A stretch of DNA of 64,000 nt, taken from assembly GCA_023440825.1 (NCBI GenBank), contig JAEXRL010000028.1, positions 131,957-195,956 of the forward strand. Direction: 5' to 3'. This DNA comes from Pseudomonadota bacterium. GTDB lineage: Bacteria; Pseudomonadota; Gammaproteobacteria; Burkholderiales; Burkholderiaceae_B. This document shows positions 29,032-38,376 of this stretch, in pieces; positions within the stretch are counted from its first letter, which is position 1; each line of letters begins with the position of its first letter. Below the pieces are notes generated by a model. The model was not told the DNA's origin, made no database searches, and saw nothing but the letters and a program-made list of their open reading frames with translations. A program made the translations under genes and the position numbers.

Positions 29032-30255
29032 CTAGATAACTTGTTGCGCTTTGAGTTCCTGAATTTTTTCTTCACTCAGATTGAGCAAAGACTGCAGCAC
29101 GGAATCTGTGTGTTGCCCTAAAGTAGGGGGCGGTGTTGTGTACTGGATAGGAGTGCCGGATAGCTTTAGCGGGTTAGCGATCTGGGGAATTGTGCCTACT
29201 GTCGGGTGCTCCATCGAGCGTAGCATTTCACGGTGTTGCACTTGTGGGTCCTGGAATACTTGATCCAGCGTGTAGATCGGGCCACAGGGCACATTAATGG
29301 AGTCTAACGTCGATTGCCAGTGTGCAACAGTCTGTGTCAGCATGACTGCTTGAAGCTGGGGGATAAGTTCAGCTTGATTTTCAGCGCGTAGACGATTAAT
29401 GGTAAAGCGTGGGTCATCTGCTAAATGAGCTAGGCCCAAAGCGGTGACAAACTCTCGAAATTGGCTGTCGTTACCGACCGCGACCATAATATGACCATCC
29501 TTGCATTCAAAGCCTTGGTATGGGCAAGTAATAGGGGAGGCTGTGCCCATACGTTGCGGTACATTGCCTGAAACTAGGTAGTTCATGGCTATGTGACCTA
29601 AGGCTGCAATTTGTGTGTCGAGCAAGGCGATGTCGATATGTTGGCCTTCTTGCGATACGTTATCACGGTGATTCAAAGCAGCCAGAATACCAATAATCGC
29701 GTAAAAACCAGCAGTCAGATCCGAGATGGCATAGCCCACTTTCTGAGGACCTCCACCTGCTTGGTCAGCAGGGTTGCCCGTCAGGCTCATTAAACCGCTC
29801 ATGGATTGAAAGATGGGATCGTATCCAGGGCGGTGGCTGTAGGGGCCGCTTTGACCAAAGCCACTAATAGAACAGTAGACCAAGCGCGGATTTACTTGCT
29901 TTAGGCTATCATAATCGAGTCCGTATCTTTTTAAATCGCCTGCCTTGAAGTTCTCAATGAGCACATCGCATTGGCTGACTAGTTCACGAATTAGAGCTTG
30001 TCCAGCGGCTTGTTTAATGTCTATGGTCAGTGACTTCTTGCCACGGTTCATGGCTAGAAAGGAAGAGGTTTCTTTGCTGACTTGGCCGTCGGCTGTTTTT
30101 GCCCTATAGCCTTGCTGGCGCACATCGTCACCGCGCCCTGGGCGTTCAACCTTAATGACCTCAGCGCCTAGATCTGCCAGCATTTGCCCCGTCCAGGGGC
30201 CGGAAAATACGCGACCTAAATCGAGTACACGGATATGTGAAAGACATTGCTGCAT
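29032..30255 (-). CDS. CaiB/BaiF-family CoA-transferase (second copy)
   Basis: 407 residues. The catalytic Asp is in AISDLTAGFY, and the start RVLDLGRVFSGPWTGQMLADLG is typical for the family. It is the last gene of a six-gene operon, 18 bases after the acyl-CoA dehydrogenase, with a terminator just beyond. Having two paralogous transferases in neighbouring but oppositely organised units suggests two acids, or two CoA donors, are used. Confidence 0.93.
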   Translation of the reverse strand: MQQCLSHIRVLDLGRVFSGPWTGQMLADLGAEVIKVERPGRGDDVRQQGYRAKTADGQVSKETSSFLAMNRGKKSLTIDIKQAAGQALIRELVSQCDVLIENFKAGDLKRYGLDYDSLKQVNPRLVYCSISGFGQSGPYSHRPGYDPIFQSMSGLMSLTGNPADQAGGGPQKVGYAISDLTAGFYAIIGILAALNHRDNVSQEGQHIDIALLDTQIAALGHIAMNYLVSGNVPQRMGTASPITCPYQGFECKDGHIMVAVGNDSQFREFVTALGLAHLADDPRFTINRLRAENQAELIPQLQAVMLTQTVAHWQSTLDSINVPCGPIYTLDQVFQDPQVQHREMLRSMEHPTVGTIPQIANPLKLSGTPIQYTTPPPTLGQHTDSVLQSLLNLSEEKIQELKAQQVI

Positions 30256-30273
30256 AATGAATTCCTGACGTTA

Positions 30274-32604
30274 TTATTTACTGGTGGGAAGCTTTAGCAC
30301 CATTTTGGCCAAAATATTGCGTTGGATTTCGTTGGTGCCGCTGAATATCTTGGCGGCTGCCGAGTTAAATAGCGCAATTTGCACTCCGTCCAGTTCGACT
30401 GATTTGTCCTGAGTGTTAGTAAACGTGCAAGGGCCAGCAGTGGCGGCGTTTTCTTTGGCTGCTTCCAGTAACAAAAGGCCTGTGCGTTCATGTGTCTCTG
30501 TTGCCCAAATTTTTAGCATCGATACATGAGCAGGTAGTGGCTGGCCTTGTTTAACAATATCGGAAAAATGGGCGAAACTAGCGGATAAGTCTTCAAGATC
30601 AAGCTGGCACTGGTAGTAGTCCTGCATAAATCCGGCATCGTTAACGTGCGTTTCATTCAGTATTTTATCTATGCTTCCCAGTGTGCTTTTCGCGTGTTTT
30701 GGGCTACCGCTAAACAAACGCTCTAGCCCTAGCAGGGATTTGGAAATGTTCCATCCTTCGTTAATTTTTCCAACTAGATTGCTTTGGGGAACCCGGACTT
30801 GGTCAAAGAAAACCTCGCAAAACTCTTCATCGCCGGCAATGGTTTTAATTGGGCGTATTTGCACGCCTGGGCTGCTCAGGTCAACCAGTAGGAAACTGAT
30901 GCCAGCTTGTTTTTTCACCGTTTTGTCGGTGCGTACCAGCATAAACATGTGACTGGCGTCTTGCGCCAAGGTGGACCATGTTTTTTGCCCCGTTACGATG
31001 AAATCATCACCGTCAATAACTGCTTCACAGCGTAATGAGGCCAGGTCTGATCCTGCGTTGGGTTCGGAGTAGCCTTGCGCCCATACATGCTCACCAGACA
31101 AGATAGCGGGTAGATACAGATCTTTTTGTTCTTGAGTGCCGTACTGAAAGAGAATTGGCCCCAGCATAACTAGCCCTTGGTCTGGAGGTCGGCCTACACC
31201 GTAGTGTTCCTGTTCTTCTATCAGGGCGATTTGTTTGTCTGGAGATAGTTCCATACCGCCATATTTTTTTGGCCAGGCCGGCGCAATCCAGCCTTGTTTG
31301 GAGAGCGTTTTATACCAGTCTCCTATTTGGTGCCAATGCAAGCGCCGATTAATATGACGAAGATGTTCGGGGTAGTGTTTTTTATAAAATGATCTAAGCA
31401 TGCCACGGAAAGTGGCTTCGTCCATCGCGTTCCAGTCAGCGTCTTGGGGAAACTCTTGCCATTGCTCTGTCGAGCCAGACTCCACCACCACGGTGTTTTG
31501 CGCTGTCGTGCCAAGCTGTCCAAAACGTTGCAAATGAGCACGTGCGGTTCCCAATTCGGCGTTCAGAGCAATGGCACGTTTGAGCGCTAGACCGACGTCT
31601 GATTCATCCGAGTAGCCCATACCGCCAAACAGTTGTATGGCTAATCGGCTAATCATGTCGCTGGCCGTATGGGCACGAACCTTAAGGCGACTAGCCAAGC
31701 GGGATAAGTCCTCAGACGTATAAGTCTGACGGTCATTTAATGCTTCAGACAGTGAGTTAGACAATAGTTGGATTTGTATATAAGCATCTACCAAGCGGTG
31801 TTGCACGCTTTGAAAGCTTCCAATGGCCTGTGAAAATTGCTCACGTACCGAGACGTAATCGAGCGTCATCTGTAGTGTGCGTTCGGCTAATCCTAATAGT
31901 TGTGCAGCTATCGCGATACGAGCCTGATCTAGCGCGTAGTCCAGACAAGAGCTAAGCGTTGCGCCTTGCGCCACAATCAACTGTTCGTTCAACGATACCT
32001 TATCAAGTATGAGTACACCGTAGTCACTGCCATCTATGCGTGCTTCAGGGGTCAGATGGATGCCTGAGTGCGTGGCTGCGATACGAAACAGGGTTGGCGT
32101 CTGTTGGTAAAGCGCAGGAATAAGCCAGTATTGCGTGCCTTGCAAAGGGGTGACAGCCAAGAACTTGGCGCTTAGTGTAGCGCTTTGCCCCTCGATTTGT
32201 ACTGTGCTTAAAGTTGGACTTAATTGCCCAGCTTCGGTTTGCCAAGCAAGGGTAGTTAAGCATCCAGTGGCAATGCCCTCCAGTGTTTCGTCGCGCAAGG
32301 GGCTGGAGGGTAACTGTGTTAGCAAGCTAACGCTTAAAATACCTACTGACACGAGTGGGTCGGTGCAGAAGGTAGAGCCCATCTCCTGGCATACGACACG
32401 CATTTCTCCCATGCCCAAGTCCAGGCCTGAGTGCACGTCGGGGATAAGGATGGCGGGCCATCCGCACTCGGTAATTTGCTTCCAGTAGTGAAGGTCTGTG
32501 GCTAGGCTGCGATCTGCTGTTCTGCGTATACGTGCGGCTTGATCCTGACGACTGAGAAAGTCGCGAGCACTTTCTTGAAAAGCTAATTGGTCTGTTGTAA
32601 GCAT
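30274..32604 (-). CDS. Double-domain acyl-CoA dehydrogenase
   Basis: 776 residues, about twice the family length. Residues 1-370 form one acyl-CoA dehydrogenase unit, ending in REQFSQAIGSFQSVQHRLVD and FGGMGYSDES; residues about 395-776 form a second with WAQGYSEPNAGSDLASL, TGQKTWSTLA and IFSGTNEIQRNILAK. In the second unit the usual YEGT glutamate position reads FSGT, so the catalytic base must be elsewhere. The layout resembles Mycobacterium FadE34, where two subunits of a heteromeric dehydrogenase are fused. 13 bases follow the amidohydrolase gene. Confidence 0.9.
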   Translation of the reverse strand: MLTTDQLAFQESARDFLSRQDQAARIRRTADRSLATDLHYWKQITECGWPAILIPDVHSGLDLGMGEMRVVCQEMGSTFCTDPLVSVGILSVSLLTQLPSSPLRDETLEGIATGCLTTLAWQTEAGQLSPTLSTVQIEGQSATLSAKFLAVTPLQGTQYWLIPALYQQTPTLFRIAATHSGIHLTPEARIDGSDYGVLILDKVSLNEQLIVAQGATLSSCLDYALDQARIAIAAQLLGLAERTLQMTLDYVSVREQFSQAIGSFQSVQHRLVDAYIQIQLLSNSLSEALNDRQTYTSEDLSRLASRLKVRAHTASDMISRLAIQLFGGMGYSDESDVGLALKRAIALNAELGTARAHLQRFGQLGTTAQNTVVVESGSTEQWQEFPQDADWNAMDEATFRGMLRSFYKKHYPEHLRHINRRLHWHQIGDWYKTLSKQGWIAPAWPKKYGGMELSPDKQIALIEEQEHYGVGRPPDQGLVMLGPILFQYGTQEQKDLYLPAILSGEHVWAQGYSEPNAGSDLASLRCEAVIDGDDFIVTGQKTWSTLAQDASHMFMLVRTDKTVKKQAGISFLLVDLSSPGVQIRPIKTIAGDEEFCEVFFDQVRVPQSNLVGKINEGWNISKSLLGLERLFSGSPKHAKSTLGSIDKILNETHVNDAGFMQDYYQCQLDLEDLSASFAHFSDIVKQGQPLPAHVSMLKIWATETHERTGLLLLEAAKENAATAGPCTFTNTQDKSVELDGVQIALFNSAAAKIFSGTNEIQRNILAKMVLKLPTSK

Positions 32605-32617
32605 ATCCGGTCTTTCC

Positions 32618-33490
32618 TCAGAAGTTGTAGAGGCGTGCAGGGTTGTCTACCCACACTTTTTTTCTTAATGTGTCGTTGCCTAGCCAGTCGTACGCTACGT
32701 CAATTAACTGCCCAGGGTTCGGTGCGAGTGCTCCCATGCGCACATAAGGCCAATCTGAACCCCACAGCAATCGGTCTGGATTGGTAGCGACTAATGCATC
32801 ATGGTAAGGGCGTACATCCTCGTAGGCACCCGGTGTTTTGGAAACGCGGCATACAGTGAGCTTGAGCCAAACATTCCCTTGATCCAGCAGTCTGAGCAGC
32901 AACTGGAAGTGTGGATCATTCAATCCTTTACTAACATCAATATTGCCCATGTGGTCGATACAAATATCAATACCGAGTTGGCATAAGTCAAAGAGCCTAT
33001 TTTCATAAGCGGCGTAGGGGCCCCAGAGCTGGGCATGCATACCTGCGGCTCGAATGTTGGGCGCCAGCTTATGCAGCGAGTCAAACCCTACGCTTCCAGG
33101 AAATAAGTGACCAGCAGGATCGCGCGCCTCAATGAAGCGCAAGCCCTCTATGCCCTTGGATTTCCATGTTTCCAAGGTGGCCGCGGATACATCCTCTTGA
33201 GCCACAGCAATGCCACGCAGGCTTGCTGGCCGCTGAGTAATGGTCTGTATGATAAGGCTGGGGTCAGTACCGTAGGGGGCCGGCTGCACTAATATCCCAC
33301 GCTCCATACCCACCGTGTCCAGCATACCGAGATAGTGTGTGGACGGTGCGTCGGGCAAGGCATAAGTAGGCAGATGATGTATAGGGAACGTGTCAAAAGG
33401 TCCGAATACATGACAGTGGGTGTCGCAGCTTAAAGGGGGAAGGGGGTGAGCGCTAGGGCTAGCCACAATGGCTGTTTCTAAAGTTTCCAT
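32618..33490 (-). CDS. Amidohydrolase-family hydrolase (PDC hydrolase-like)
   Basis: 290 residues, TIM-barrel amidohydrolase of the COG3618 group, which includes LigI (2-pyrone-4,6-dicarboxylate hydrolase) and lactone hydrolases. The metal-binding start is CDTHCHVFGP, the second His region is ICIDHMGNID, and the catalytic Asp is in LLWGSDWPYVR. This suggests opening of a lactone or pyrone ring late in a degradation route. It lies 8 bases after the CMD-family gene. Confidence 0.88.
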   Translation of the reverse strand: METLETAIVASPSAHPLPPLSCDTHCHVFGPFDTFPIHHLPTYALPDAPSTHYLGMLDTVGMERGILVQPAPYGTDPSLIIQTITQRPASLRGIAVAQEDVSAATLETWKSKGIEGLRFIEARDPAGHLFPGSVGFDSLHKLAPNIRAAGMHAQLWGPYAAYENRLFDLCQLGIDICIDHMGNIDVSKGLNDPHFQLLLRLLDQGNVWLKLTVCRVSKTPGAYEDVRPYHDALVATNPDRLLWGSDWPYVRMGALAPNPGQLIDVAYDWLGNDTLRKKVWVDNPARLYNF

Positions 33491-33498
33491 AATAATGT

Positions 33499-34110
33499 TT
33501 AGCGACTAGATAAAGTGGCACACGGCAATTCGCTTAATGCGGGATTACCATTTTGAATGGGCACAATTAAGGGGTCGGGCTGCTCATCGGGAACGGGAAT
33601 GTAGTGGGCATTTAAAGTCATGGATACCATTGTGTAGTACCCCACCAGAGCAGTTAATTCGACCACGCCTACAACATCCCAGTGTTGAAGTACTGCATCG
33701 TAAATGACATTTTCGACGTTTCCGGTTTGTTGCAACTGGCGTACATACTCATACACCAGGTATTGTTGCTGACAGGAAAAAGTGGGAGGTAGTCCGTTTT
33801 TAATTGCTTCGATAATCTCTGATGGCAAACCTGCATCTAAGGCGGCTTGTGCGTGCACAAACCACTCTACTTGGCTGTTCCAGCGCCTTGCTGTCAGAAT
33901 AATGGCAAGCTCGTTTAGTAGTTTAGGAAAACAAGTGTCATAGCGGAGTATGGCACCAAAACTTTGCCAACGTTGGGCAAGTTCAGGTTTGTGAAGGGCT
34001 GCGCGTAAAGGTCCAATCAAACGGCCTCTAGGACCGGCGATAATTTGCTCGTAAACCTGTTTTTGCGCAGCACTCATGCTGTCTACAGAGGGGAGTGGGA
34101 TACGACTCAT
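33499..34110 (-). CDS. Carboxymuconolactone decarboxylase-like (AhpD fold) protein
   Basis: 203 residues. The central segment LNELAIILTARRWNSQVEWFVHAQAALDAG is the CMD core helix-turn-helix. The CxxC pair that gives AhpD its disulfide activity is absent, since the only cysteines lie elsewhere. A lyase or decarboxylase role on a ring-cleavage product is possible, but no function can be assigned. It sits in the middle of the catabolic operon. Confidence 0.85.
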   Translation of the reverse strand: MSRIPLPSVDSMSAAQKQVYEQIIAGPRGRLIGPLRAALHKPELAQRWQSFGAILRYDTCFPKLLNELAIILTARRWNSQVEWFVHAQAALDAGLPSEIIEAIKNGLPPTFSCQQQYLVYEYVRQLQQTGNVENVIYDAVLQHWDVVGVVELTALVGYYTMVSMTLNAHYIPVPDEQPDPLIVPIQNGNPALSELPCATLSSR

Positions 34111-34152
34111 TACTCTCTCTTTAGTGCGAAATAGTTGAATAATTGCTTGAGC

Positions 34153-34767
34153 TTAATCTTGCGGCGCTGTTTTTATACTGGAGTCGCGCTTTGAAAATAC
34201 CTGGCTATACCAAGTCGCTGCGGCGGGAGCTTGGGCACGCCAATCAAGATCGGGAAAGCGAAAATCCAAATATGACAGACTTACGCCCAAGCTTAAGTGA
34301 CCGATGGTGTAGTGCTTTTCCATTGATGCAGCAAAAATTTTATCGATGGCGCGTAAGCAATAATCGGTCTTTGTGCTGAATGCGTCTAACCAAGCACTGG
34401 TTTGACGCTCTACCTCCTTATTTTTCTCCTGACGCCATAACAATAAAAGATCCATTAAACCGTCGCCTAGAGCTTGCTCTTGGAGAGCTTGAAAGCGAGG
34501 GCCAGGATGTACAGGAAACAGTTCGGTGTTATTAGCCAGATGCGCAAGGTATTCGCAAATTACCCGCGAGTCATACAAGGCTGTGCCGTTTTCCAGTAAC
34601 AGAGTGGGCAGCTTAATCAAGGGGTTGTGAGGCGCTAAATCCAGGTTGGGAGTGGCCATGGCCACCGGCCAACGCACCATTTCTACCTGATCGTATAAGT
34701 CAGTTTCATACAGGGTGATCAGCACCTTGCGCACAAATGGAGAACGGGGGGAACTGCAAAGCTTCAT
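34153..34767 (-). CDS. Glutathione S-transferase family protein
   Basis: 204 residues from the ATG at 34767. The N-terminal thioredoxin-like domain starts MKLCSSPRSPFVRKVLITLYE with a Ser-rich active site loop, then IKLPTLLLENGTALYDSRVICEYL carries the cis-Pro and the glutathione-binding Asp-Ser. A helical C-terminal domain follows. The longer frame from 34923 overlaps the flavin reductase gene and is rejected; the chosen start is 7 bases past that gene's stop. Confidence 0.87.
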   Translation of the reverse strand: MKLCSSPRSPFVRKVLITLYETDLYDQVEMVRWPVAMATPNLDLAPHNPLIKLPTLLLENGTALYDSRVICEYLAHLANNTELFPVHPGPRFQALQEQALGDGLMDLLLLWRQEKNKEVERQTSAWLDAFSTKTDYCLRAIDKIFAASMEKHYTIGHLSLGVSLSYLDFRFPDLDWRAQAPAAATWYSQVFSKRDSSIKTAPQD

Positions 34768-34774
34768 GTTCAGC

Positions 34775-35422
34775 TTAGTCCTTATGGTCAGAATCAGTGT
34801 GTGTAACGGGGGCTGGCTTGTTTTTATGACGCGGCATCTTGAACGTGTCGCTGGCTCGGGTGTACCAGTCAGCACCATGCAATCGTGCGATAGTGTCAAG
34901 CTTGTTAGCATCAAAATATGCACGTTCTGGATCGCTTACTGCCTCGTCAATAACGTGTGCACCTACCACATGGGCGAGATAAATAGCGTTGCTTTCAGTG
35001 ACTGGAATTTTTTGCCATAAAGTGCATTCCAAAGAGGCCGGACTAGCACTGATACGGGGAGTGTTGATATGCACTGAAGGGCTGGTAGCTAAGCCAGCGT
35101 ATTCCAGTTCACTTTGTTCAGCAGGAAATTCATATGCGCTGATATTCATGCGGTCAGCCAAAGCATAAGAAACCAGATTGACGACGAACTCATTTTCGCG
35201 TTCGATGTTTTGGGCTGTGTGCTTAGCACCTGCACTGTTAGAACCGATACCTAAGGCAATAATAGGTGGGTTTCCGGACAGCGCATTAAAAAAAGAAAAG
35301 GGGGCTGCGTTCACGAGTCCATTGGCAGACATGCTGCTGACCCACGCTATCGGTCTGGGTAATACCAAGCTAGTTAGTAGCTTATAACTGTGAAGATTGT
35401 CAGCTTTCAAATCAAAAAACAT
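34775..35422 (-). CDS. Flavin reductase-like FMN-binding protein
   Basis: 215 residues with the split-barrel fold of flavin reductases. LPRPIAWVSSMSANGLVNAAPFSFFN is the FMN-binding signature; NEFVVNLVSYALADRMN and the later HVVGAHVIDEAV follow. Such proteins supply reduced flavin to a two-component monooxygenase or carry out flavin-linked reductions themselves. No monooxygenase is in the cluster. It is the first gene of the operon, directly behind the palindromic promoter at 35449-35497. Confidence 0.87.
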   Translation of the reverse strand: MFFDLKADNLHSYKLLTSLVLPRPIAWVSSMSANGLVNAAPFSFFNALSGNPPIIALGIGSNSAGAKHTAQNIERENEFVVNLVSYALADRMNISAYEFPAEQSELEYAGLATSPSVHINTPRISASPASLECTLWQKIPVTESNAIYLAHVVGAHVIDEAVSDPERAYFDANKLDTIARLHGADWYTRASDTFKMPRHKNKPAPVTHTDSDHKD

Positions 35423-35448
35423 GGCTTCGCTCCAGCGGATTTAAATCT

Positions 35449-35497
35449 AGTATAAAACATAAAGGCGATAAAGTCATACTTATGGCCTTTATGTTTT
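35449..35497 (-). promoter_or_regulatory. Palindromic operator and promoter of the catabolic operon
   Basis: AAAACATAAAGGC (35454-35466) and GCCTTTATGTTTT (35485-35497) are perfect 13-bp arms around 18 bases. On the minus strand a -10 box TATACT (35449-35454) overlaps the inner edge, and ATGACT (35472-35477) is a four-of-six -35 at 17-bp spacing inside the palindrome. A protein bound to both arms would cover the promoter. The centre also contains AAGTCATACTT, a smaller palindrome. Confidence 0.75.
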
Positions 35498-35530
35498 GTA
35501 AATCGCCTGCTGTAGCGCTTTTACAGGTCT

Positions 35531-37009
35531 TTAATGTGTGCTGAGTAAGGCTTTCAACTTAGCTACCGCCAGCGCTTGCTCGTCCGGGCTGTATGCGGCA
35601 AAGCCTAGTAAAAATCCACGCTGGTAGGGGCTTTGCTGGCATAAGCCCTGCAAGCCCAAGAGTTCTATGTCATGGCGGCGTGCTTGTATGATCAGGTCGG
35701 CTTCGTTGGCGTCTTGGTGTAGGTGGCAGGCCATTTGCATGCCACCTGGAGGAACTTGCGCCTGCAAAAAGGGCTGTAAGTGTTCGTGTACCAATTGTGC
35801 TAGGCTATCGCGGCGCTTGGCATAGAGTTGGCGCATTTGCCGTATGTAGGCGCCAAAATGTCCACCTTCAATAAAACGTGCCAAAGTCAGTTGAGCAATG
35901 GAGGCGCTGTGTCCGTCTTGTAATGAGCGCGCGATGGTGAAGGCCTCGACTAATTGTGGTGGCAGCACCATGTAAGCAATACGTAGGGCAGGAAACAAAG
36001 ACTTGGTAAACGTACCAATATAGATAGTGCGATTCTGGCTGTCCAGGCCCTGTACACAGGCAGTGGGTTTGCCATCATAGTGAAACTCGCTGTCGTAGTC
36101 ATCTTCAATAATCCAGCCTTGATGACGATGTGCCCATTCAATAATGCTGAGCCTGCGCTCAAGCGATAGGCTGGTCCCACTAGGAAATTGGTGAGACGGA
36201 GTAAGAAACACCGCTTTGGCCGCGTTGGGCATGTCCAGAATACGATCCACTTGCATGCCGTGTTCGTCCAGTGGAATAGGTAAGCAACGCAAACCGGCTG
36301 CTAAAAAAGCTTTGTAAGCCCCTTGATAAACCGGGTCTTCAATAAAGACCGCGTCGCGGGGATCCAGCAACACACTGGCAACCAGGGTAAGTGCTTGCTG
36401 AGAGCTGGTCAAAATCAGCACTCGATCAGCACTGGCATGCGCGCCGCGCTCCAGATTAATGTAGTCAGCGATCGCCTGTCGCAGGCTGAATAAACCTTGG
36501 GGTGGGCTATGACTGAGCGCCTGAGTGCCATGCTCTCGCAAGGCCTGGCGCTGTAGCCTTTCCCATAGTGCTAAAGGAAATTTGCGAGTTTCTGGCACAC
36601 CGGGAGCAAATGGCCGGGGCACGAGAAAGTCGCGCAGGCCGCCACTTTGAAAGATGGCTTTACCACGATGGCTAAGATGCATGGTGCTACTAGGAGGAAT
36701 GGCAGCAGGTCGCGGGCCCTTGCTACTTAAACCACGAGCATGTTCTGAAACCTGAGTGCCACTGCCCACTTTGCGCACTATAAAGCCTTCGGCCTGCAAT
36801 TGCGTGTAGGCCGTCTCTACGGTGTCCCGGGATACGTCCAGTGATTTGGCCAGCGCACGCGAAGCGGGCAGGGCTTTGCCCGCCTCCAGAGCGCCGTCCA
36901 GGATCATTTGCCGAATAGCCCTGTGGATACGGCCATGCAGGGGTAAGAGGCGATAATCCGGGTGCGTCATCCAGGTTTTAACGGATTCCAATTGAGCATG
37001 CTTAAACAA
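35531..37009 (-). CDS. MocR-type regulator (GntR HTH fused to aminotransferase)
   Basis: 492 residues. A winged HTH occupies about 20-90 (SRALAKSLDVSRDTVETAYTQL), and a class I aminotransferase-like domain fills the rest, with the PLP lysine in GTFTKSLFPALRIAYMVLP and the Asp-Tyr pair DDYDSEFHYDG. MocR proteins sense PLP or amino compounds; PdxR and GabR are known members. It is divergent from benE across 107 bases, so it may control the benE-glyA direction. Confidence 0.92.
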   Translation of the reverse strand: MFKHAQLESVKTWMTHPDYRLLPLHGRIHRAIRQMILDGALEAGKALPASRALAKSLDVSRDTVETAYTQLQAEGFIVRKVGSGTQVSEHARGLSSKGPRPAAIPPSSTMHLSHRGKAIFQSGGLRDFLVPRPFAPGVPETRKFPLALWERLQRQALREHGTQALSHSPPQGLFSLRQAIADYINLERGAHASADRVLILTSSQQALTLVASVLLDPRDAVFIEDPVYQGAYKAFLAAGLRCLPIPLDEHGMQVDRILDMPNAAKAVFLTPSHQFPSGTSLSLERRLSIIEWAHRHQGWIIEDDYDSEFHYDGKPTACVQGLDSQNRTIYIGTFTKSLFPALRIAYMVLPPQLVEAFTIARSLQDGHSASIAQLTLARFIEGGHFGAYIRQMRQLYAKRRDSLAQLVHEHLQPFLQAQVPPGGMQMACHLHQDANEADLIIQARRHDIELLGLQGLCQQSPYQRGFLLGFAAYSPDEQALAVAKLKALLSTH

Positions 37010-37116
37010 TGGTCTGCTCCATAGTGGTTAAGTGGCTGGCTAGAGCCGTCCATTTTAAGGCTATAACAGAATCTTGCTATGACTAATCCTGTTTTATCTG
37101 GGGGTATACGCGCTTT

Positions 37117-38322
37117 ATGTCGTCATCTGTTTCATCTTCAGCCTTGCGGCTATCTGACTTCATACATCCCACGGTGGCGGGGCTGATTTCTGTGCTGGTC
37201 AATTATGGGGGGACCTTTATTTTGGTCTTCAAGGCGGCACAAGTAGCTGGCTTAAGCCCTGAAATGACGGCGTCTTGGGTGTGGTCTGTCTCGATTGGAG
37301 TGGGGGTGAGTGGACTGATACTGACCTGGATGACTCGAGAGCCCATTATTACTGCCTGGTCTACTCCCGCCGCGGCGTTTCTTGCTACGGCTTTGCTCAG
37401 CAGTTCGTACGCAGAAGCCATTGGCGCTTATCTCTTATCCGCCTTGGGTTTTGTCATTCTGGGTTTGTCTGGCTATTTTGATCGTTTAATACGCTTAATT
37501 CCTCAGGGTATTGCCTCAGGTTTATTAGCCGGTATTTTGTTGCAGTTTGGTATTAATGCATTCGCTGGATTCAGTCTGGATCCTTTCTTGGTGGGGCTGC
37601 TCATTGTGGCCTATCTATTGGTCAAACGCTGTACGGCACGTTATGCCGTCGTGGCCATTTTGTTTATTGGCCTAGCGGTCTTGCTTTGGCAGCAGCGTTT
37701 GGATTTATCCGGTGTGCACCTACGTTTAGCGTATCCCGTCTTTGTTGCGCCCGAGTTCACCTGGCAAGCCTTGCTAGGCTTAGCCATTCCCTTATTCCTG
37801 ATTACGCTTACCGGGCAGTACATGCCCGGCATGCTGGTGCTGCGTAACGACGGTTACCGGACCAGTGCTAATCCCATTGTCACCATTACAGGCATAGGTT
37901 CCTTGTTGATGGCACCGTTTGGGTCGCACGCTTTTAATGTGGCGGCCATTACGGCAGCAATTTGTACCGGTCCTGAGGCACACGAAGACCCGGCCAAACG
38001 CTGGTTAGCGGGCATGGCTGCAGGCATATTTTATATTTTGATTGGGGTGTTCGGGGTCACTTTAGCGGCCTTGTTCATGGCGTTCCCAGCCACCTTTATT
38101 AGCGCCTTAGCAGGACTAGCCTTATTAGGCACGATAGGTGGCAGTTTGGCGAATGCCCTGGCAGAGAGCAAAACGCGTGAAGCCGCTTTGATTACTTTTT
38201 TAGCTGCGGCCGCCGATATTCAGTTTTTAGGAGTAGGGGGTGCGTTTTGGGGGCTGGTCATTGGCCTGTTGGCGCATCTGTGCCTGAACGTGTCGTTTGC
38301 TTCGCACTTACGCCGTCACTAA
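37117..38322 (+). CDS. benE: BenE-type benzoate/H+ symporter family protein
   Basis: 401 residues, about 12 membrane segments. The pattern FIHPTVAGLISVLVNYGGTFILVFKAAQVAG near the start and GSHAFNVAAITAAICTGPEAHEDPAKRW late in the protein match BenE/YdcO. Benzoate itself is not certain, since no benzoate dioxygenase is present and many members sit near unrelated genes. The MocR gene is divergent and glyA follows after 54 bases. Confidence 0.85.
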   Translation: MSSSVSSSALRLSDFIHPTVAGLISVLVNYGGTFILVFKAAQVAGLSPEMTASWVWSVSIGVGVSGLILTWMTREPIITAWSTPAAAFLATALLSSSYAEAIGAYLLSALGFVILGLSGYFDRLIRLIPQGIASGLLAGILLQFGINAFAGFSLDPFLVGLLIVAYLLVKRCTARYAVVAILFIGLAVLLWQQRLDLSGVHLRLAYPVFVAPEFTWQALLGLAIPLFLITLTGQYMPGMLVLRNDGYRTSANPIVTITGIGSLLMAPFGSHAFNVAAITAAICTGPEAHEDPAKRWLAGMAAGIFYILIGVFGVTLAALFMAFPATFISALAGLALLGTIGGSLANALAESKTREAALITFLAAAADIQFLGVGGAFWGLVIGLLAHLCLNVSFASHLRRH

Positions 38323-38376
38323 TGCACATATCTGGCCCCTTAGGGCTGCTGTATCGTTTTTTTTAAGGTAGGTATT

